Below, in pieces: positions 1 through 11,494 of a stretch of 64,000 nucleotides of DNA. Both the position numbers and the translations under genes were made by a program. The notes beneath the pieces were generated by a model, which saw only the letters and a program-made list of their open reading frames with translations, did no database searches and was not told where the DNA came from. The stretch is from Prorocentrum cordatum. Taxonomy: Eukaryota; Sar; Dinophyceae; Prorocentrales; Prorocentraceae. Numbering within the stretch: the first letter of the stretch is position 1; every line of letters begins with the position of its first letter. The stretch lies in NCBI GenBank assembly GCA_963575745.1, contig CAUYUJ010014767.1, positions 302,196 through 366,195 of the forward strand. The letters are read 5' to 3'.

Positions 1-190
1 ATGATGACGATGATGCTGATGCTGATGCTGATGCTGATGATCATCACGACGATGATGCTGATGATGCTGATGATGATGATGATGATGATGAGGATGCTGA
101 TTATGATGATGCTGATAATGCTGGTGCTGATGCTTAAGATCATGACAGATGACGATGACGATGAAGATCATGCTAGTGCTGGTGCATACA
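1..190. repeat. Degenerate (GAT/GCT)n trinucleotide tract
   Basis: The stretch is almost only GAT, GCT and near-variants. The Met/Leu-rich reading frame through it is a by-product of the repeat. A second tract of the same kind follows at 576-861, so the two bracket a unique 370-base island. Confidence 0.9.
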
Positions 191-204
191 GTGGTGGATC
201 ATGA

Positions 205-575
205 CAAGAAGCACCCTAAGTTTCGTCAGGGTTCCCTGGATTTCTTTGGCTGGCGTTCGGCGCGGATGGTCGCCGCAATCTCAAAGAAACTACAAATGCC
301 AGGACACCCTTGGTTTCTTGGGCGTCGGTCAGTTTCGGGGCGCGCGCCTGAACCTCCAAGAAAATTCTGGGCATTTTGGGTACCTCGGGTTTCTTGATGT
401 CAAATTGCTTGACGCCATCAGTCAAGAAACCGCTCGGGCCAGGGTGCCCTGGGTTTCTTCGTTTGCAGCCAGCCGAAGTGCAAGAAACCCAACCCAGGAC
501 AAGAATCCTCGGCGGATTTCAGGGTTGGGTTTCTTGCGGTGGGTTGTTTTGTGCATCGACCCCCCACTGTAGGAA
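205..575. repeat. Island with repeated GGTTTCTTG / CAAGAAACC words in both orientations
   Basis: About eight copies of GGTTTCTTG or its reverse complement CAAGAAACC (near 240, 312, 387, 423, 450, 481, 529) are separated by 30-80 bases. Opposite orientations alternate, so the DNA or a transcript could pair locally. I see no credible gene: the frames here are short and have no recognisable protein pattern. Confidence 0.5.
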
Positions 576-724
576 GATGAACATGAAGATGAATATTCAG
601 ATGACTAGGAAAATGATAATGATGCTGATGATGATGCTGATTATGATGATGTTGATGATGCTGATGCTGATGGTGATGCTGATGATGATGAGGATGAGGA
701 TGAGGAGGACGATGATGAGGATGC

Positions 725-765
<41 letters not shown>

Positions 766-861
766 CTGATGCTGCTGATGATGATGATGCTGATGCTGAT
801 TATGATGATGATGCTGATGATGCGGATGCTGATGATGATGCTGTTACATGTGCATTTCTAA
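576..861. repeat. Degenerate (GAT/GCT)n tract
   Basis: Same repeat composition as the first 190 bases, with a pure (GAT)n core near 728-765. Confidence 0.9.
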
Positions 862-899
862 ATCATAATTATTGTTGATCCCCTCCTGCGGTTTCAATT

Positions 900-1650
900 C
901 AAGTGCTCCTCCCTGGACTCGCACCTTGTTTTTCACACGGGGATCTTGGGGGGGGTAACCAAGCTGTGCCCCCGGCCCTCGGTTTTCAACGACAACGGCT
1001 CCCGCCTGATACCTCCTCACAACTTATTTCAATATCTCGCTCTCGCGCGGGATTTCCTTACAAGTTACGCAGGAATCGTGCCTTCCCGTGGGATGCGTTC
1101 GCAAGTTATTCAAACGTCGCGCTCTCGACGCTCATGAATCGCGTTTTCGCTTTGGCTTTTTCACGATGTTCGCGGGAACCCTGCTATCGCCCGAGACCTC
1201 CTTGCGATTCATGCAGGACTCACAATTCAGCAACCCGCCTGCTCGACCTGGCCGCCTGAGCCCGCCTTCCCGACCTGCCGGTTAGGGTCTACCCCCCCGA
1301 TCAGCCCGTCTGGTTCTGCTACGTTTTCTGTGTTCCTAGACCCCCTCGTGCTCATCTCTCTCGTGCTCCATCTTTTTCTTTCCCCCGTGTGCCTTGCATT
1401 CGTCCTCTCTTCCCTTGTTTGAAGGCCTGCGCCAATTTCAAGTGGCAGGTGAGGAAGACATACCCCCAAGGTGGTATGATCGAAGACGAAGAGGGCGGGC
1501 AATTTGGGTTTGGGAAATGCGTGTTGAACGGCACGCGAACAGGGCTTACACATGTTGCTGTTTCTGATGTGTTTGTGGTAGTTGTTGTTGTTGTTGTTGT
1601 AGTTGTTGTTGTGGCTGTTGTTGTAGTTGTTGAACATTATTTATTCTAAA
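900..1650 (+). repeat. Tandem ~0.85 kb unit, copy 1, with (GTT)n tail
   Basis: Shares with the next three copies an ordered set of blocks: a start with CTCGCACC, then GGCTCCCGCCTGATA, TCGCGCTCTCGCGTGGGA, a CCTGCTCGACCTGGCCGCCTG block, a GTCTACCC.CCCGATC block, a CT-rich segment, an AGGTGGTACGATCGAA-like block, and finally a (GTT)n microsatellite (here 1570-1632). The frames are not conserved between copies, so this is a non-coding satellite-like unit. Confidence 0.75.
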
Positions 1651-2384
1651 GAATAATTATTGTTGGGCCCCCTGGTGCGCGCCCCCCCTGCGCCGCCTAG
1701 GCCGCAGCTACATTTTCATCATTTTCGTGAGGAAGCCTCAGAAAAGAGGGTGTGTACAGGATCCGGTTGTTTTGTTGTAATCCGCTTTCCCTTGCAAAAA
1801 ACAATAGAAAATGACATTTCTTGTTCTAATATAATCAAATTTCAAGAATCCCTTGCAAAAAATAAGGTAAAGTGGACATTCGCGCGCGCAAGACGAAATC
1901 CTTCCAAAACCTTAGTGTTCGCAGCGATTTTAACATAAAAACATCAAAAAACCAATGGTTTTTCAACAAAAAAATGTCAAAATCTCATCCCGCGCGCTCT
2001 TGCGGATTCGTAGGAAACCCAACACTTTTTAAACATTTCTGTCAAACGGGCTTTTGCGAGCAACTTTTTCGAACTTCTGCAACAACGGTTGCGCACCTGC
2101 CAGGGCCATCATCCCTGTCAAATAATACCATGCGGGACACATTCGTTTTTTCTTCGCGCGCGCACGCCGTCGTCGTCGGCCGCGGGGCCCTGAATAGTAG
2201 CCACGGTCGTCCGCATGCCACGAAGTGAAGTGTCCGAACGTCATAGGGCGGGAAGCTGGGTGTGGGTGGTGGCGAAGAGTCGTTTGGAAATTTGGTAGAG
2301 CTTGAACCGGCCCCCCCACAAAGTGGGGGTATTGCCCGCCTCCTATGAAAACCCTGGCACTGGTGAGAACGGAGTGTCCCCACG
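1651..2384. other. Unique stretch without a recognisable gene
   Basis: Less GC-rich than its surroundings, especially 1790-2000. No long frame, RNA gene or repeat recognised on either strand. Confidence 0.5.
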
Positions 2385-2550
2385 TGCTAGTAATTGTTGT
2401 TGTTGTTGTTGTTGTTGTGGTTGTTGTTCTTGTGCTTGTTGTTGTTGTTGTTGCTGTTGTTGTTGTTGTGATTGTTGTTGTTGTTGTTAGTGTTGCCGTT
2501 CTCGTTTTTGTTGTGGTTGTGGTTGTTCTTGTTGTTGGGCTTCTTTCCTA
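2385..2550. repeat. (GTT)n microsatellite
   Basis: Imperfect GTT repeat with a few GTG/CTT interruptions. It probably terminates a decayed copy of the 0.85 kb unit. Confidence 0.85.
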
Positions 2551-2589
2551 GAGAATCGCTGGTGCTGGTCCCCCTCCCCGGTAACCGTT

Positions 2590-3249
2590 CTGTATGCTCA
2601 ATCAAAGTGCTTCTCCGGGGGCTCGCAACCGATTCTTTACAAGGGGAAGCGAGGCGTCACCAAACTGCGCCCCTGGCCCCCGTTTTACAAGAACAACGGC
2701 TCCCGCCTGATATTTCCTCACCACTTATTTCAAACTCGCGCTCTCGCGCGGGACTTTTCACAAGTTTTGCAGGAATGGCGCTCTCGCGTGGGATGCCCTC
2801 GCAATTTCTTAAGACGCCGCGCCCTCGACACTCAGGGATCACGCTCCCGCTTTGGGCCATCTCACGATTTACTTGGGAATCGCGCTATCGCTTGAGACCT
2901 CCTCGCGATTCATGCAGCACGCACGCTTCAGCAACCTGCCTGCTCGACCTGGCCGCCTGGGTGCGCTTTCCCGATCCGCCAGTTAGGGTCTACCCGCCCG
3001 ATCTGCCCGCCTGGTTCTGCCACGTGTTTTCTGCTTCTAGCCCCCCCCTTCTGCTACTCCCTCTTTCGTGCCCCATCCTCCTCCCTCCCCCTTGTCCCTT
3101 CCTTCCATCTGTCCTCTCTTCCCCTGCCGTAGGGGCTGCATGAAATACACGGTGCAGGTAAGACAGATATCCTCCAAGGTGGTACGATCGAATACGAAGA
3201 GGGCGGGAAGTGCGAACAATTTTAACGGACTGTTGTTGCTGTTGGTGTC

Positions 3250-3342
<93 letters not shown>

Positions 3343-3440
3343 GGTGTTGCCGTTGTTGTTTGTGTTTTTTGTTATGTTGTTGTTTTGTCATTGTTGTTGT
3401 TGTTGTTGTTGTTGTCGTCGTTGTGGTTGTTGAATTTCAT
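2590..3440 (+). repeat. Tandem ~0.85 kb unit, copy 2, with (GTT/GTC)n tail
   Basis: Same block order as copy 1. The tail (3230-3430) starts as GTTGTC and becomes pure GTT. Confidence 0.75.
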
Positions 3441-3454
3441 GCCTAAAACAAGTA

Positions 3455-4136
3455 TTGTTGACCCGCCCCCCCTCCGGGGCACATCATACTCCTCCCGGGT
3501 TCTTCTTTAAGAAGGACAACCGCTGGGTCACCAAATTGCCCCCCTGGCCGCCGAGTTACAACAACAACGACTCCCGCCTGATACTTCCTCACAGTTTATT
3601 CCCAAATCGCGCTCTCGCGGGGGATTTCCGCACAGATTGTGCAGGAATCGCGCTCTGGGGTGGGACCGTCTCGCAATTTATTCAGACGCCGCGCCCTCGA
3701 TACTCAGGAATCGCGCTCTCGCTTTGGCCTTTTTCAGGATTCACTTCGGAATCGCGCTATCGCTCGAGCAATCCTCGTAATTCATGCAGTATTCACGCTT
3801 CAGCAACCCGCCTGCTCGACCTGGCCGCCTGGGCCCGCCTTCCCGACCCGCCCTTTAGTGTCTACCCGCCCGATCTGCCCGTCTAGTGCTGCCACGTATA
3901 TCTGCTCTTAGTCCCCCTCTTGCTAATCCCGTGCTCAATCCTTCTCCCTCCCCCTGTCATCCGTCCTCTCTTCCGCTGCTTCAGGGGCTGCACTACTTGC
4001 ACGCGGCAGGTAAGGAAGAGACATACCCCCATGGGGGTACGCTCGAGTCGAAGAGGGCGGGTACCGAGGGTTTGGGATATACATGTTGAATGGCACGCGA
4101 GCAGGTAAGAGCGAAACGTTTCAAGCTGATTGTTGC

Positions 4137-4194
<58 letters not shown>

Positions 4195-4213
4195 ACGGTT
4201 GTTACGGTTGTTA

Positions 4214-4255
<42 letters not shown>

Positions 4256-4268
4256 TTGTTGATCTCTC
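3455..4268 (+). repeat. Tandem ~0.85 kb unit, copy 3, with (GTT)n tail
   Basis: Same block order; tail at 4128-4260. It abuts copy 2 directly, so the array is truly tandem here. Confidence 0.75.
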
Positions 4269-4274
4269 ATTTCC

Positions 4275-4990
4275 ATGTAACCGTTCTGCATGTTTCACTT
4301 GGACTGATTTTCCCGGGGCTCGCACCCGGGTTTTGACAAAGGGAAATTGAGGGGCCGCCAGTCTGCGTTGTGGGCCCCCGAACTACAACAACAACCGCTC
4401 CCGCCTGATCCTTCCTCACAGTTTACTCCCAACTGGGGCTCTCGCGCGGGACTTCCTCACAAGTTTTGCAGGAATCGCGCTCTCGCGTGGGACTATCTCG
4501 CAATTCATTCAGACGCCGCGCCTTCGATGTTCAGGAATCACGCTCGCGCTGTGTATGTCCTCACGATTTTTTTGGGACTCGCGCTATCGCTCGAGACACC
4601 TTCGCGATTCATGCATGACGCTCGCTTCAGCAACCCGCCTGCTCGACCTGGCCGCCTGGGCCTGCCTTCCCGACCCGCCTATTAAGGTCTACCCGCCCGA
4701 TCTGCTCGTCTGGTTCTGCCACGTGCTTTCTGCTTGAAGCCCCCCTCCTGCTTCTCTCTCTCTCTCTCGTTTCTCTCTGGTGCTCCATCCTCTTCCCTCC
4801 TCCGTGTCCCTCCTTCCATCCGTCCTCCCTTCCCCTGTCTTAGGGGCTGTGCGAAACACACGTTGCAGGTCGGAAAGATGTACACCCCCAAGGTGGTACG
4901 ATCGAACACGAAGAGGGTGGGTATCGAAAGTTTGGAATATACGTGTTGGTTGCCCGAGACGCGGAATAAGAACGAACATAATTGAAATGA
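4275..4990 (+). repeat. Tandem ~0.85 kb unit, copy 4
   Basis: Same block order. It runs into the longest (GTT)n tail of the array (4991-5421). Confidence 0.75.
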
Positions 4991-5278
4991 TTATTGTCGT
5001 TGCCGTTGTTGTTGCCGTTGCTGTTGTTGCTGTTGTTGTCGTTGCTGTTGTCGTCGTTGTTGTGTTTGTTGTTGTTGATGCCGTTGATATTATGGTTGTT
5101 GTTTTTCTTGTTGTTGTGGTTGTTGTCGTTGTTGTTACTGTTGTTGTTGTTGTTGTCGTGGTTGTCATTTTTGTTGCCGTCGTCGTCGTCGTCGTCTCCG
5201 TCGTCGCCGTCACTGCAGTTGTTGCCGTTGTTGTTGTTGTTGTTGTTGTTGTTGCCGTCGTCGTCGTTGTCGTCGTCG

Positions 5279-5309
<31 letters not shown>

Positions 5310-5338
5310 CGTTGTTGTCGTTGTTGTCGTTGTTGTCG

Positions 5339-5417
<79 letters not shown>

Positions 5418-5421
5418 CGTG
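4991..5421. repeat. (GTT/GTC)n microsatellite
   Basis: About 430 bases of GTT with GTC and GCT variants; pure GTT from about 5337. Confidence 0.9.
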
Positions 5422-5496
5422 GATGATGTTTATGGTGGTGGTGAGGGTGAGGGTGGTGATGGCGGTTATGATGGTAAAGGTGATGGTGGTGGTGCT

Positions 5497-5546
<50 letters not shown>

Positions 5547-5900
5547 GGAGGAGGAGGAGGAGGAGGAGGAGGAGGAGGAAGGGGAGGAGGAACATGGTGA
5601 GGAGAAGGACGAGGAGGAGATGATCGATGAGGAGGAGGGTTCTCCTCGAGATGCCTGAGGTTCGGCCCGCAAGCCTCGATCGAGAAGCTGCGTGGTCCGA
5701 GGAGGAGAGGAGGATCGAGGAGGAGGAGGATGAGATGGAGGACGAGGAGGAGGAGGAGGGCTCGCTCGAGAGGCTCGAGGACCTTGAGGAGGAGGAGGAG
5801 GAGGAGGAGGAGGAGGAGGAGGAGGACGAGAAGGAGGAGGAGGAGGACGAGGATGAGGAGGAGGAGGAGAGGATCGATGAGGTTCCTCGAGGGACTCGGG
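5422..5900. repeat. (GGT), (GAT) and (GAG)n tracts
   Basis: Trinucleotide type switches from GTT to GGT/GAT (5425-5545) and then to GAG (5545-5895). The Glu-rich frames here read the GAG repeat. Confidence 0.85.
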
Positions 5901-7020
5901 GTTCGAGAACCTGCACCGTTGCCCCTGCGCGCCCCGTTCCGTCCGACTCCGGCAACCGCCGCGCCGCGCCCCGCCCAGGAACGGTGCCGGATGAGGGAGG
6001 ACCCCAGCGCGAGTTGGCACCCGCGGCGACCAGCCGCGCAGCTGGAGGATCGAAACGGGTACCGAAAGACTGGTGACGAAGACTGGCAGGGCCCGCTGCC
6101 GGTGTGGCCGCGGGCGTGGTCCACTCGAGACCACCAGTCGCCCGTCGAGCAGCGGCCACTGCTGGTTTTCGGGCAACCTTTGTTGTGGGGCATCCACTCG
6201 CTTTTGGAGGTGTTCGATCATGTACCCTTTGCTGAACGCAGCCATCCAGCTTCGCGCCGAAGACCGCTGGAGCCCGCCAAGGACCGCCAGAAGCCGCCGG
6301 AGACCGTCAGAAGACCGCCGAAGACCGCCGAAGGCCGCCGAAGATGGTCCCAAGACCGCCGAAGACGGCCCAGGGGCGATGGGTAACACGGGTCCATGGT
6401 CGAGCACGTATTTTTGTTTCCGTATCCATTTCGTGCGTTCCGAAGTTGAGGGAGGGCCCCCCAGGAAGCGCCCGGCGGTCCCCCGCCGCGGGCAGCGCTG
6501 TGGATGACCCCTCGGGGGCATCGCTCGGTCTCGCGCCGAGGGGGGTTACAGTCGGACCGATGTATAAGATCGAGGGCGGTTCGGGGAGGGTACCCTACTG
6601 TTCTTCGTGCTTGTTGGATGGTCTTGTGCATCCTGGGGGGGGTGCCCTTGGTTGTTTTGTGTGTTTTGGCCTGCGGAGGGTCTCATGTTCTTGAAGGATG
6701 TTCTTCTGGCCTATGTCCGACTGTAGGGGGAGAGGGGGAGGCTTCTCAGATCCACCCCTGGTTCGTAGAAGGCGCGAACCTTATCTGTAGATGCAGGGCC
6801 GGCGCTTTCCAAGACGCAGCCTCCTTCCAAGAAGCCTTCCCGCCTCCCCTCACCCCCTTGCGCGCGCCGCCGAAGCGTGGTGTGGGGGGGGAGAACATCG
6901 ACACCTGCTCGGCGGCGAGATCCGAACCCCTGCCCTGGCTAATCAGAGATTTAGGCACCTCGGTGGGCGGCGGGGGTAGGCTTCGGAATTCGTCGAACCC
7001 GTGGCGAAATCCGTACTTCC
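5901..7020. other. GC-rich stretch without a supportable gene; minisatellite at 6262-6375
   Basis: No recognisable protein or RNA gene. 6262-6375 is an imperfect repeat of GACCGCCGAA-like words of 9-11 bases, similar in style to the 11-nt field at 27-37 kb. Confidence 0.5.
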
Positions 7021-7025
7021 GCCTT

Positions 7026-7284
7026 CCTGCGATTCTCTTAGCCTCCCAGATGGGGTCGGTGTAGATGGGGTCGGATGATCGCGCCGCATCGCCGATGCAT
7101 TGGCGGTGCGCCTCGACGCGGAGCCCGATTTTCTCCACTGACGTCGCCGATGCAGCGCCGACGCCGGCATCGCCGATGCATCGCCGATGCATCGGCGATG
7201 CACCGTTGATGCATCGGCGATGCGGCGCGATCCTCCGACCCCACCTACTCCGACCCCATTTGGGAGGCCTCTAGATTCAGGAGA
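7026..7284. mobile_element. Foldback element with ~80-bp inverted arms (MITE-like)
   Basis: The left arm from about 7026 (CCTGCGATTCT, CCTCCCAGATGGGGTCGG, GATCGCGCCGCATCGCCGAT) is mirrored by the right arm ending about 7284 (ATCGGCGATGCGGCGCGATC, CCGACCCCATTTGGGAGG, AGATTCAGG). The loop contains further copies of the small palindrome GCATCGGCGATGC. No target duplication is clear. No transposase is nearby, so if mobile it is non-autonomous. Confidence 0.65.
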
Positions 7285-7314
7285 AACGATGGTCGGCGGT
7301 GGCCCTGCTGTTGC

Positions 7315-7660
7315 TGCTGAGGAGGAGGAGGAAGAGGAGGAGGACGGGGAGGAGGAGGAGGAGGAGGCGGAGGAGGAGGATCAGGAGGAAAGGAGGAGTG
7401 AGGAGGAGGAGAGGAGAGGAAGGAGGAGGGAGGAGGAGGAGGAGAAAGGACGAGGAGGGGGGGGAGTAGAGAGGAGGAGGAGGGAGGAGGGAGGAGGGAG
7501 GAGGGAGGAGGGAGGAGGAGGAGGAGGAGGAGGAGGAGGAGGGGGAAAGGGGAGGAGGGGGGTGGGGGGAGGGAGGGGAGGAGGAGGAGGGAGGAGAGGG
7601 AGGAGGAGGAGGAGGAGGAAGAGGAGGAGAACGAGGAGGAGGCGAAAGGAGGGGAGGCGA
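7315..7660. repeat. (GGA)n polypurine tract
   Basis: Almost uninterrupted purines on the plus strand. With the matching (TCC)n tract at 7835-7976 it could form a large hairpin or triplex. Confidence 0.9.
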
Positions 7661-7834
7661 AGGAATGGGCGGGACACACCGAGCTGCCATCGGCGGTGCA
7701 TCGCTGACATAGATCGGCGGCGGGCCCCCGACGGCGAGCCCGCACGCCCCTGGGTTTGAGCGGGCAGCTGGGCCCCCCGTCGGCGATCAGAGTGGGCGAT
7801 CGAGTAGGTGGCGACATCCGACCCCTCCGACCCC

Positions 7835-7976
7835 TCCTCCTCCTTCTCCTCCCCCTCCTCCCCCTCCTCTCCTCCCCCCTCCCCCTCCCCTCCTCCTCCT
7901 CCTCTCCTCCTCCTCCTCCTCCTCCTCCTCCTCCTCCTCCTCCTCCTCCTCCTCCTCCTCCTCCTCCTCCTCCCCC
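7835..7976. repeat. (TCC)n polypyrimidine tract
   Basis: Complementary in sense to the GGA tract about 180 bases upstream. Confidence 0.9.
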
Positions 7977-8457
7977 TGCCCATCTAGGGGAACGCGCGAT
8001 GACATTGGCATAACAACTCTGAGGCCCGCGCGGACCTCCGAGCTCTGGTTCCGTCGATGTCAGTGTTCGTTCCCCTGCCCGTCGTTCCCCCTCCAGCCCC
8101 CACAACGCTTGGGGGGCCGCCCGCGGACGGCCCCCTGTGCGTACGCGCGCGGCCCCGGGAGGCCCGCGCCCGCGCCCCACAGCGGGCGGGGTTGCCGGCA
8201 GGGCCCGGCAGCGGGGCCCCCGGAGACCCCATTGCCGGGGGGCCGAGGACTCGGGGGTGGACACACCTCCTACCCTGACACGTCGATTGAGGAATTGGCC
8301 GTTTTCGGTTCGCGAGAGGGCGTCGCGGCCGTCATTTTTGCGGGTCCAGGTCCGTCGGTTTCGGTCCCAGGCCGTTTTCACTAAGGGGAGGTCTACGAAA
8401 GGGAGGTTTGTCCACCGCCGAAGGACACCGCAGCGCGGAAGATCTGGGCACGCTGAA
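7977..8457. other. GC-rich stretch without a supportable gene
   Basis: Open frames exist on both strands through 8057-8384 but show only composition-driven Pro/Gly/Arg/Ala. Nothing recognised. Confidence 0.4.
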
Positions 8458-8607
8458 GTCGGGCCTGTCCTTCTACAGGGGGAGTATTCAAAAAGAGTCA
8501 AAATGTCGTCTGGGGGCTATTTTTGGTATTTCTCGACCATGTTGGATAGTTTTTTGAGTATTTTTTATTTTCCGTCGAGAATCCCCCTGTAGGGGGACAC
8601 GCCCGAC
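8458..8607. mobile_element. 150-bp TIR element, same family as 19093-19275
   Basis: Left end GTCGGGCCTGTCC..CTACAGGGGG, right end CCCCCTGTAGGGGGACACGCCCGAC. The TIRs carry an internal mini-hairpin (CCCCTGTAGGGG) and, inside it, a TTCCGTCGAGAA-like segment shared with the second copy. The flanks GGGCACGC and GGGTACGG (6 of 8 identical) could be an old 8-bp target duplication. No coding capacity. Confidence 0.75.
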
Positions 8608-9049
8608 TTAGGGTACGGTGGTTGCGTGCTGTGTCGACGCGACGACGGCCTCACCGTGAGCGCTCGAGGTTGAACACCGCAAGCGGTTACTCGTCCAGCA
8701 CTGGTGACGAGCTGCGCCACGATCGTTCAAGCTCTGATCGCTCCGCGCGGTGTCAGGCACCAACGCCGAACCTGCTGTAAGTAGTCTTTCCTCCTCTTGG
8801 CCCTCCCCGGTAATACCCGAGGCAGCCCTTGTGCGAGGCTTCAGCCCAGAGTCAGCCGCGGTTGGAGCAGCCCAGGATCCACCTCTGTAGTAGCCATGAC
8901 GCCCCCTCAATAGGACGGCCAGGTAAGGCAGCCGGGCCCAGGTTCCCTCGTGCCGTCTCCAGTGCAGTCAGAGGGGGGCCGTCTGGGGCCCCTCGTCCTC
9001 CCCCTCGCCGTCCCCCCTGTCAGGATAGGACCAGGAGTGAGAGTAGGCG

Positions 9050-9050
<1 letters not shown>
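8608..9050. other. No gene recognised
   Basis: Unique sequence. Open frames are short and unconvincing. Confidence 0.4.

Positions 9051-9051
<1 letters not shown>

Positions 9052-9117
<66 letters not shown>
9052..9117. repeat. (CAG)n microsatellite
   Basis: About 22 CAG units. A frame through it would give a Gln or Ser run (8829-9200), but neither flank looks like a conserved protein. Confidence 0.9.
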
Positions 9118-9118
<1 letters not shown>

Positions 9119-9210
9119 TCAGTCAACCAGTACAGTCAGAATGGAACGCCCGTCTAGGCAGCGGCACGATCACCCCACCGGTGCCACGCGGCGTCAGTAA
9201 CCAGTTGGTA

Positions 9211-9440
9211 GTCCCCAAACGTGGTGGTGACAACACCTGGCGGTGAGTCTCGGGCGATTTGGTGTCACCACCCGGTTTGGGGACTCGTGCGGTTTTCCGA
9301 GGATGTCCCGAACACTGGTGGGTCCAGGAGTCACAAAACCCGATGGTGACCCCGCGTCCCCAAACCCAGCGGTGACCTTTTTGGGGATTCCAGGTCACCA
9401 CCTGGTATCTCACCACCCGGTTTCGGGGTTCCCAAACCAG
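9211..9440. repeat. Cluster of GGTGGTGAC / GTCACCACC inverted repeats
   Basis: GTCCCCAAAC..GGTGGTGAC (9211-9231) is mirrored by GTCACCACC..GTTTGGGGAC (9264-9284). The same words recur in both orientations at 9338-9440. Confidence 0.6.
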
Positions 9441-10257
9441 AGACCGTTGCGGGCGAGCGAGAGGTTGGCTGAGTTAATTCGGAGGGGTGTAGCTTCTTCC
9501 GAAGTTTTGAACCCTCGACCCCTCCCCTTGCCCACAGCTTACGGTTCTGGAATGTCCAATTCCCCAACCATCCAGAGAGAGGGGAGGTCTTCGAGGCCAA
9601 AGGGCAAGGGCAAAAAACAAAAGGGTCGTGGGTAAGCACCCTTTCTTTCTCACTGGTCCCCAGTCGTGGACCCCATTGGGGTTGCGTGTCGTGGTGGGGG
9701 TGCTCGCGGGGGCGGTGCGGCATCCGTCGTGTGCCACGGGCCGCATCCGACGGTTCGGCGAAGAGCAGGTTTCGCCCCCCCAGAGTTCCCCATATACTGC
9801 GAAGGTAGGCCGAGGCATGCGGGCGAGTAGCAGCAGCAGTTGAGCTCCAACGGGACCAATCCCAATCCCAATCCTCCTCCTCCTCCTCCTCCTCCCACTG
9901 CGCCCCCCCTACTCCTCATTTCGATCTTCCTCCTTGTCTCGATCCTCCGCCTCCTACCCCCCCTCCTTCTCCTCCTCCCCCGCCTCTGGGGATTCGGGCT
10001 GGCTGGCTGACAGCAGCTTTTGCCCATGTTGAGCCGGCGTCATCGGCGGTGCCGTCGCGGGCGTTTCCTATTTGAGACAGAATACCGCCTGCCTGACAGC
10101 GGCAGCTGTCTGTTTTTAACGGCGCTTGCTGTCGGTAATCGTGCCCATTGTTTATGTCGGGCGTCTAAAAGCACGAGTCCGGATGAGGATGGATGAAGAG
10201 CCGGTCCTTGGCTCGGGGGGGCCATGATGTTGCGAGGAGGTCACCAGGCGTCGCGGC
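9441..10257. other. No gene recognised
   Basis: Unique sequence with a short (TCC)n at about 9868-9895. No convincing frame, tRNA or repeat. Confidence 0.4.
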
Positions 10258-10286
10258 CTGGGAGGAAGGAGGCGGAGGAGGACGAT

Positions 10287-10318
<32 letters not shown>

Positions 10319-10512
10319 GAGGAGGAGGAGGAGGAGGAGGAGGAGGAGGAGGAGGAGGAGGAGGAGGCGGAGCGGAGGCGGAGGCGGAGGCGGAGGCGGA
10401 GGCGGAGGAGGAGAGGGAGGAGGAGGAGAAGGAGGAGGAGGGAGGAGGAGGAGGGAGAGGGGAGGAGGAGGAGGAGGAGGAGGAGGAGGAGGAGGAGGAG
10501 GAGGAGGAATAA
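10258..10512. repeat. (GGA)n tract with (GGAGGC) segment
   Basis: Pure GGA at 10290-10370, GGAGGC hexamers at 10370-10410, then GGA again. Confidence 0.9.
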
Positions 10513-11003
10513 TAATAGCATAATAATAATACGAAGAAGACTATGAAGAAGACGAATAATAATACCAATAATAATAAGAGTAATACTAATACTAATAATA
10601 ATGTTAGGAATCATATTACTAACATGAAAATAATATTCAGAAGAACAATAATAATACTAATGATACTATTAATACTAATAATGATAATAATATTAATACA
10701 CATTCAAAATAAGAGTAATACTAATAAGAATAAGAATAAGACTAATACTAATCAGAATACTAATAATAAGAACACTACGAATAATAATAATGATAATCAG
10801 AATAAGAACAATACTAAGACTAATACTAATATTAATACTAATAATACTAATACTAAGACTAACAATAATAATATCAAACCTGATACTATTACTGATATTA
10901 GCGATACTAATACTAAACATAGTACGAATACTAATATTACTACTGAAACGATTAATACTAATAATGTTATTACTAATAAAATAAGAATAAGACTACTAAG
11001 AAA
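10513..11003. repeat. AT-rich island of degenerate AAT/ACT trinucleotides
   Basis: About 490 bases of AAT, ACT, AAG and ATA triplets (Asn/Thr/Lys-rich frame). It is the only strongly AT-rich block in the first 25 kb and sits between two GGA tracts. Confidence 0.85.
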
Positions 11004-11160
11004 AGGAGGAGGAGGTGGAGGAGGAGGAGGCGGAAGAGGAGGAGAGAGGAGGACGAGGAGGAGGAGGAGGAGGAGGAGTAGGAGGAGGAAGAAAACAAGG
11101 AGGAGGAGGAGGACGAGGAGGAGGAGGAGGAGGAGGAGGAGGAGGAGGAGGAGGAGGAAA
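11004..11160. repeat. (GGA)n tract
   Basis: Polypurine with a few ACG/TAG interruptions. Confidence 0.85.
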
Positions 11161-11490
11161 ATGATGGCAAGATGTCGACGTTTTGCGCAGAAGCTTTGGG
11201 GAGGCCTTCGCAGCGCCAGACGGCCTCCGGTGCGGGGATGGCGGGGTCCAGCGCCGACCCAGGAAGCCCCGGCGGACGTCGAGGAGGAGGGGGAGTGGGG
11301 GAGGGGCAGCAGGGGGAGGAAGGGAGGGGGAGGGGGGAGGAAGGGGAGGGGCAGGGGGGGGAGGGGGAGGAGGGGGAGGGGCAGGAGGGGGAGGAACGGA
11401 GGGGGAGGGGGAACAAGCTAGGCTGCGCTCGCGTCATACCTGGCGTCCTGCTCCTCCCTCCCCTGCCTTACCATGGCGTAGATTTCGTTT
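11161..11490. other. No gene recognised; GGGGA-rich segment
   Basis: 11285-11420 consists of GGGAGGGGGA-type runs, a potential G-quadruplex region. The preceding 120 bases have a frame but no recognisable pattern. Confidence 0.4.
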
Positions 11491-11494
11491 CTAT

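Noticed and set aside
4840-6521. Asn-, Ser- and Pro-rich frames on the minus strand
   Set aside because: Products of GTT, GAT and GAG repeats; no conserved segment.
9015-9200. Poly-Gln protein around (CAG)n
   Set aside because: Flanks show no protein-like conservation, and all three frames are open.
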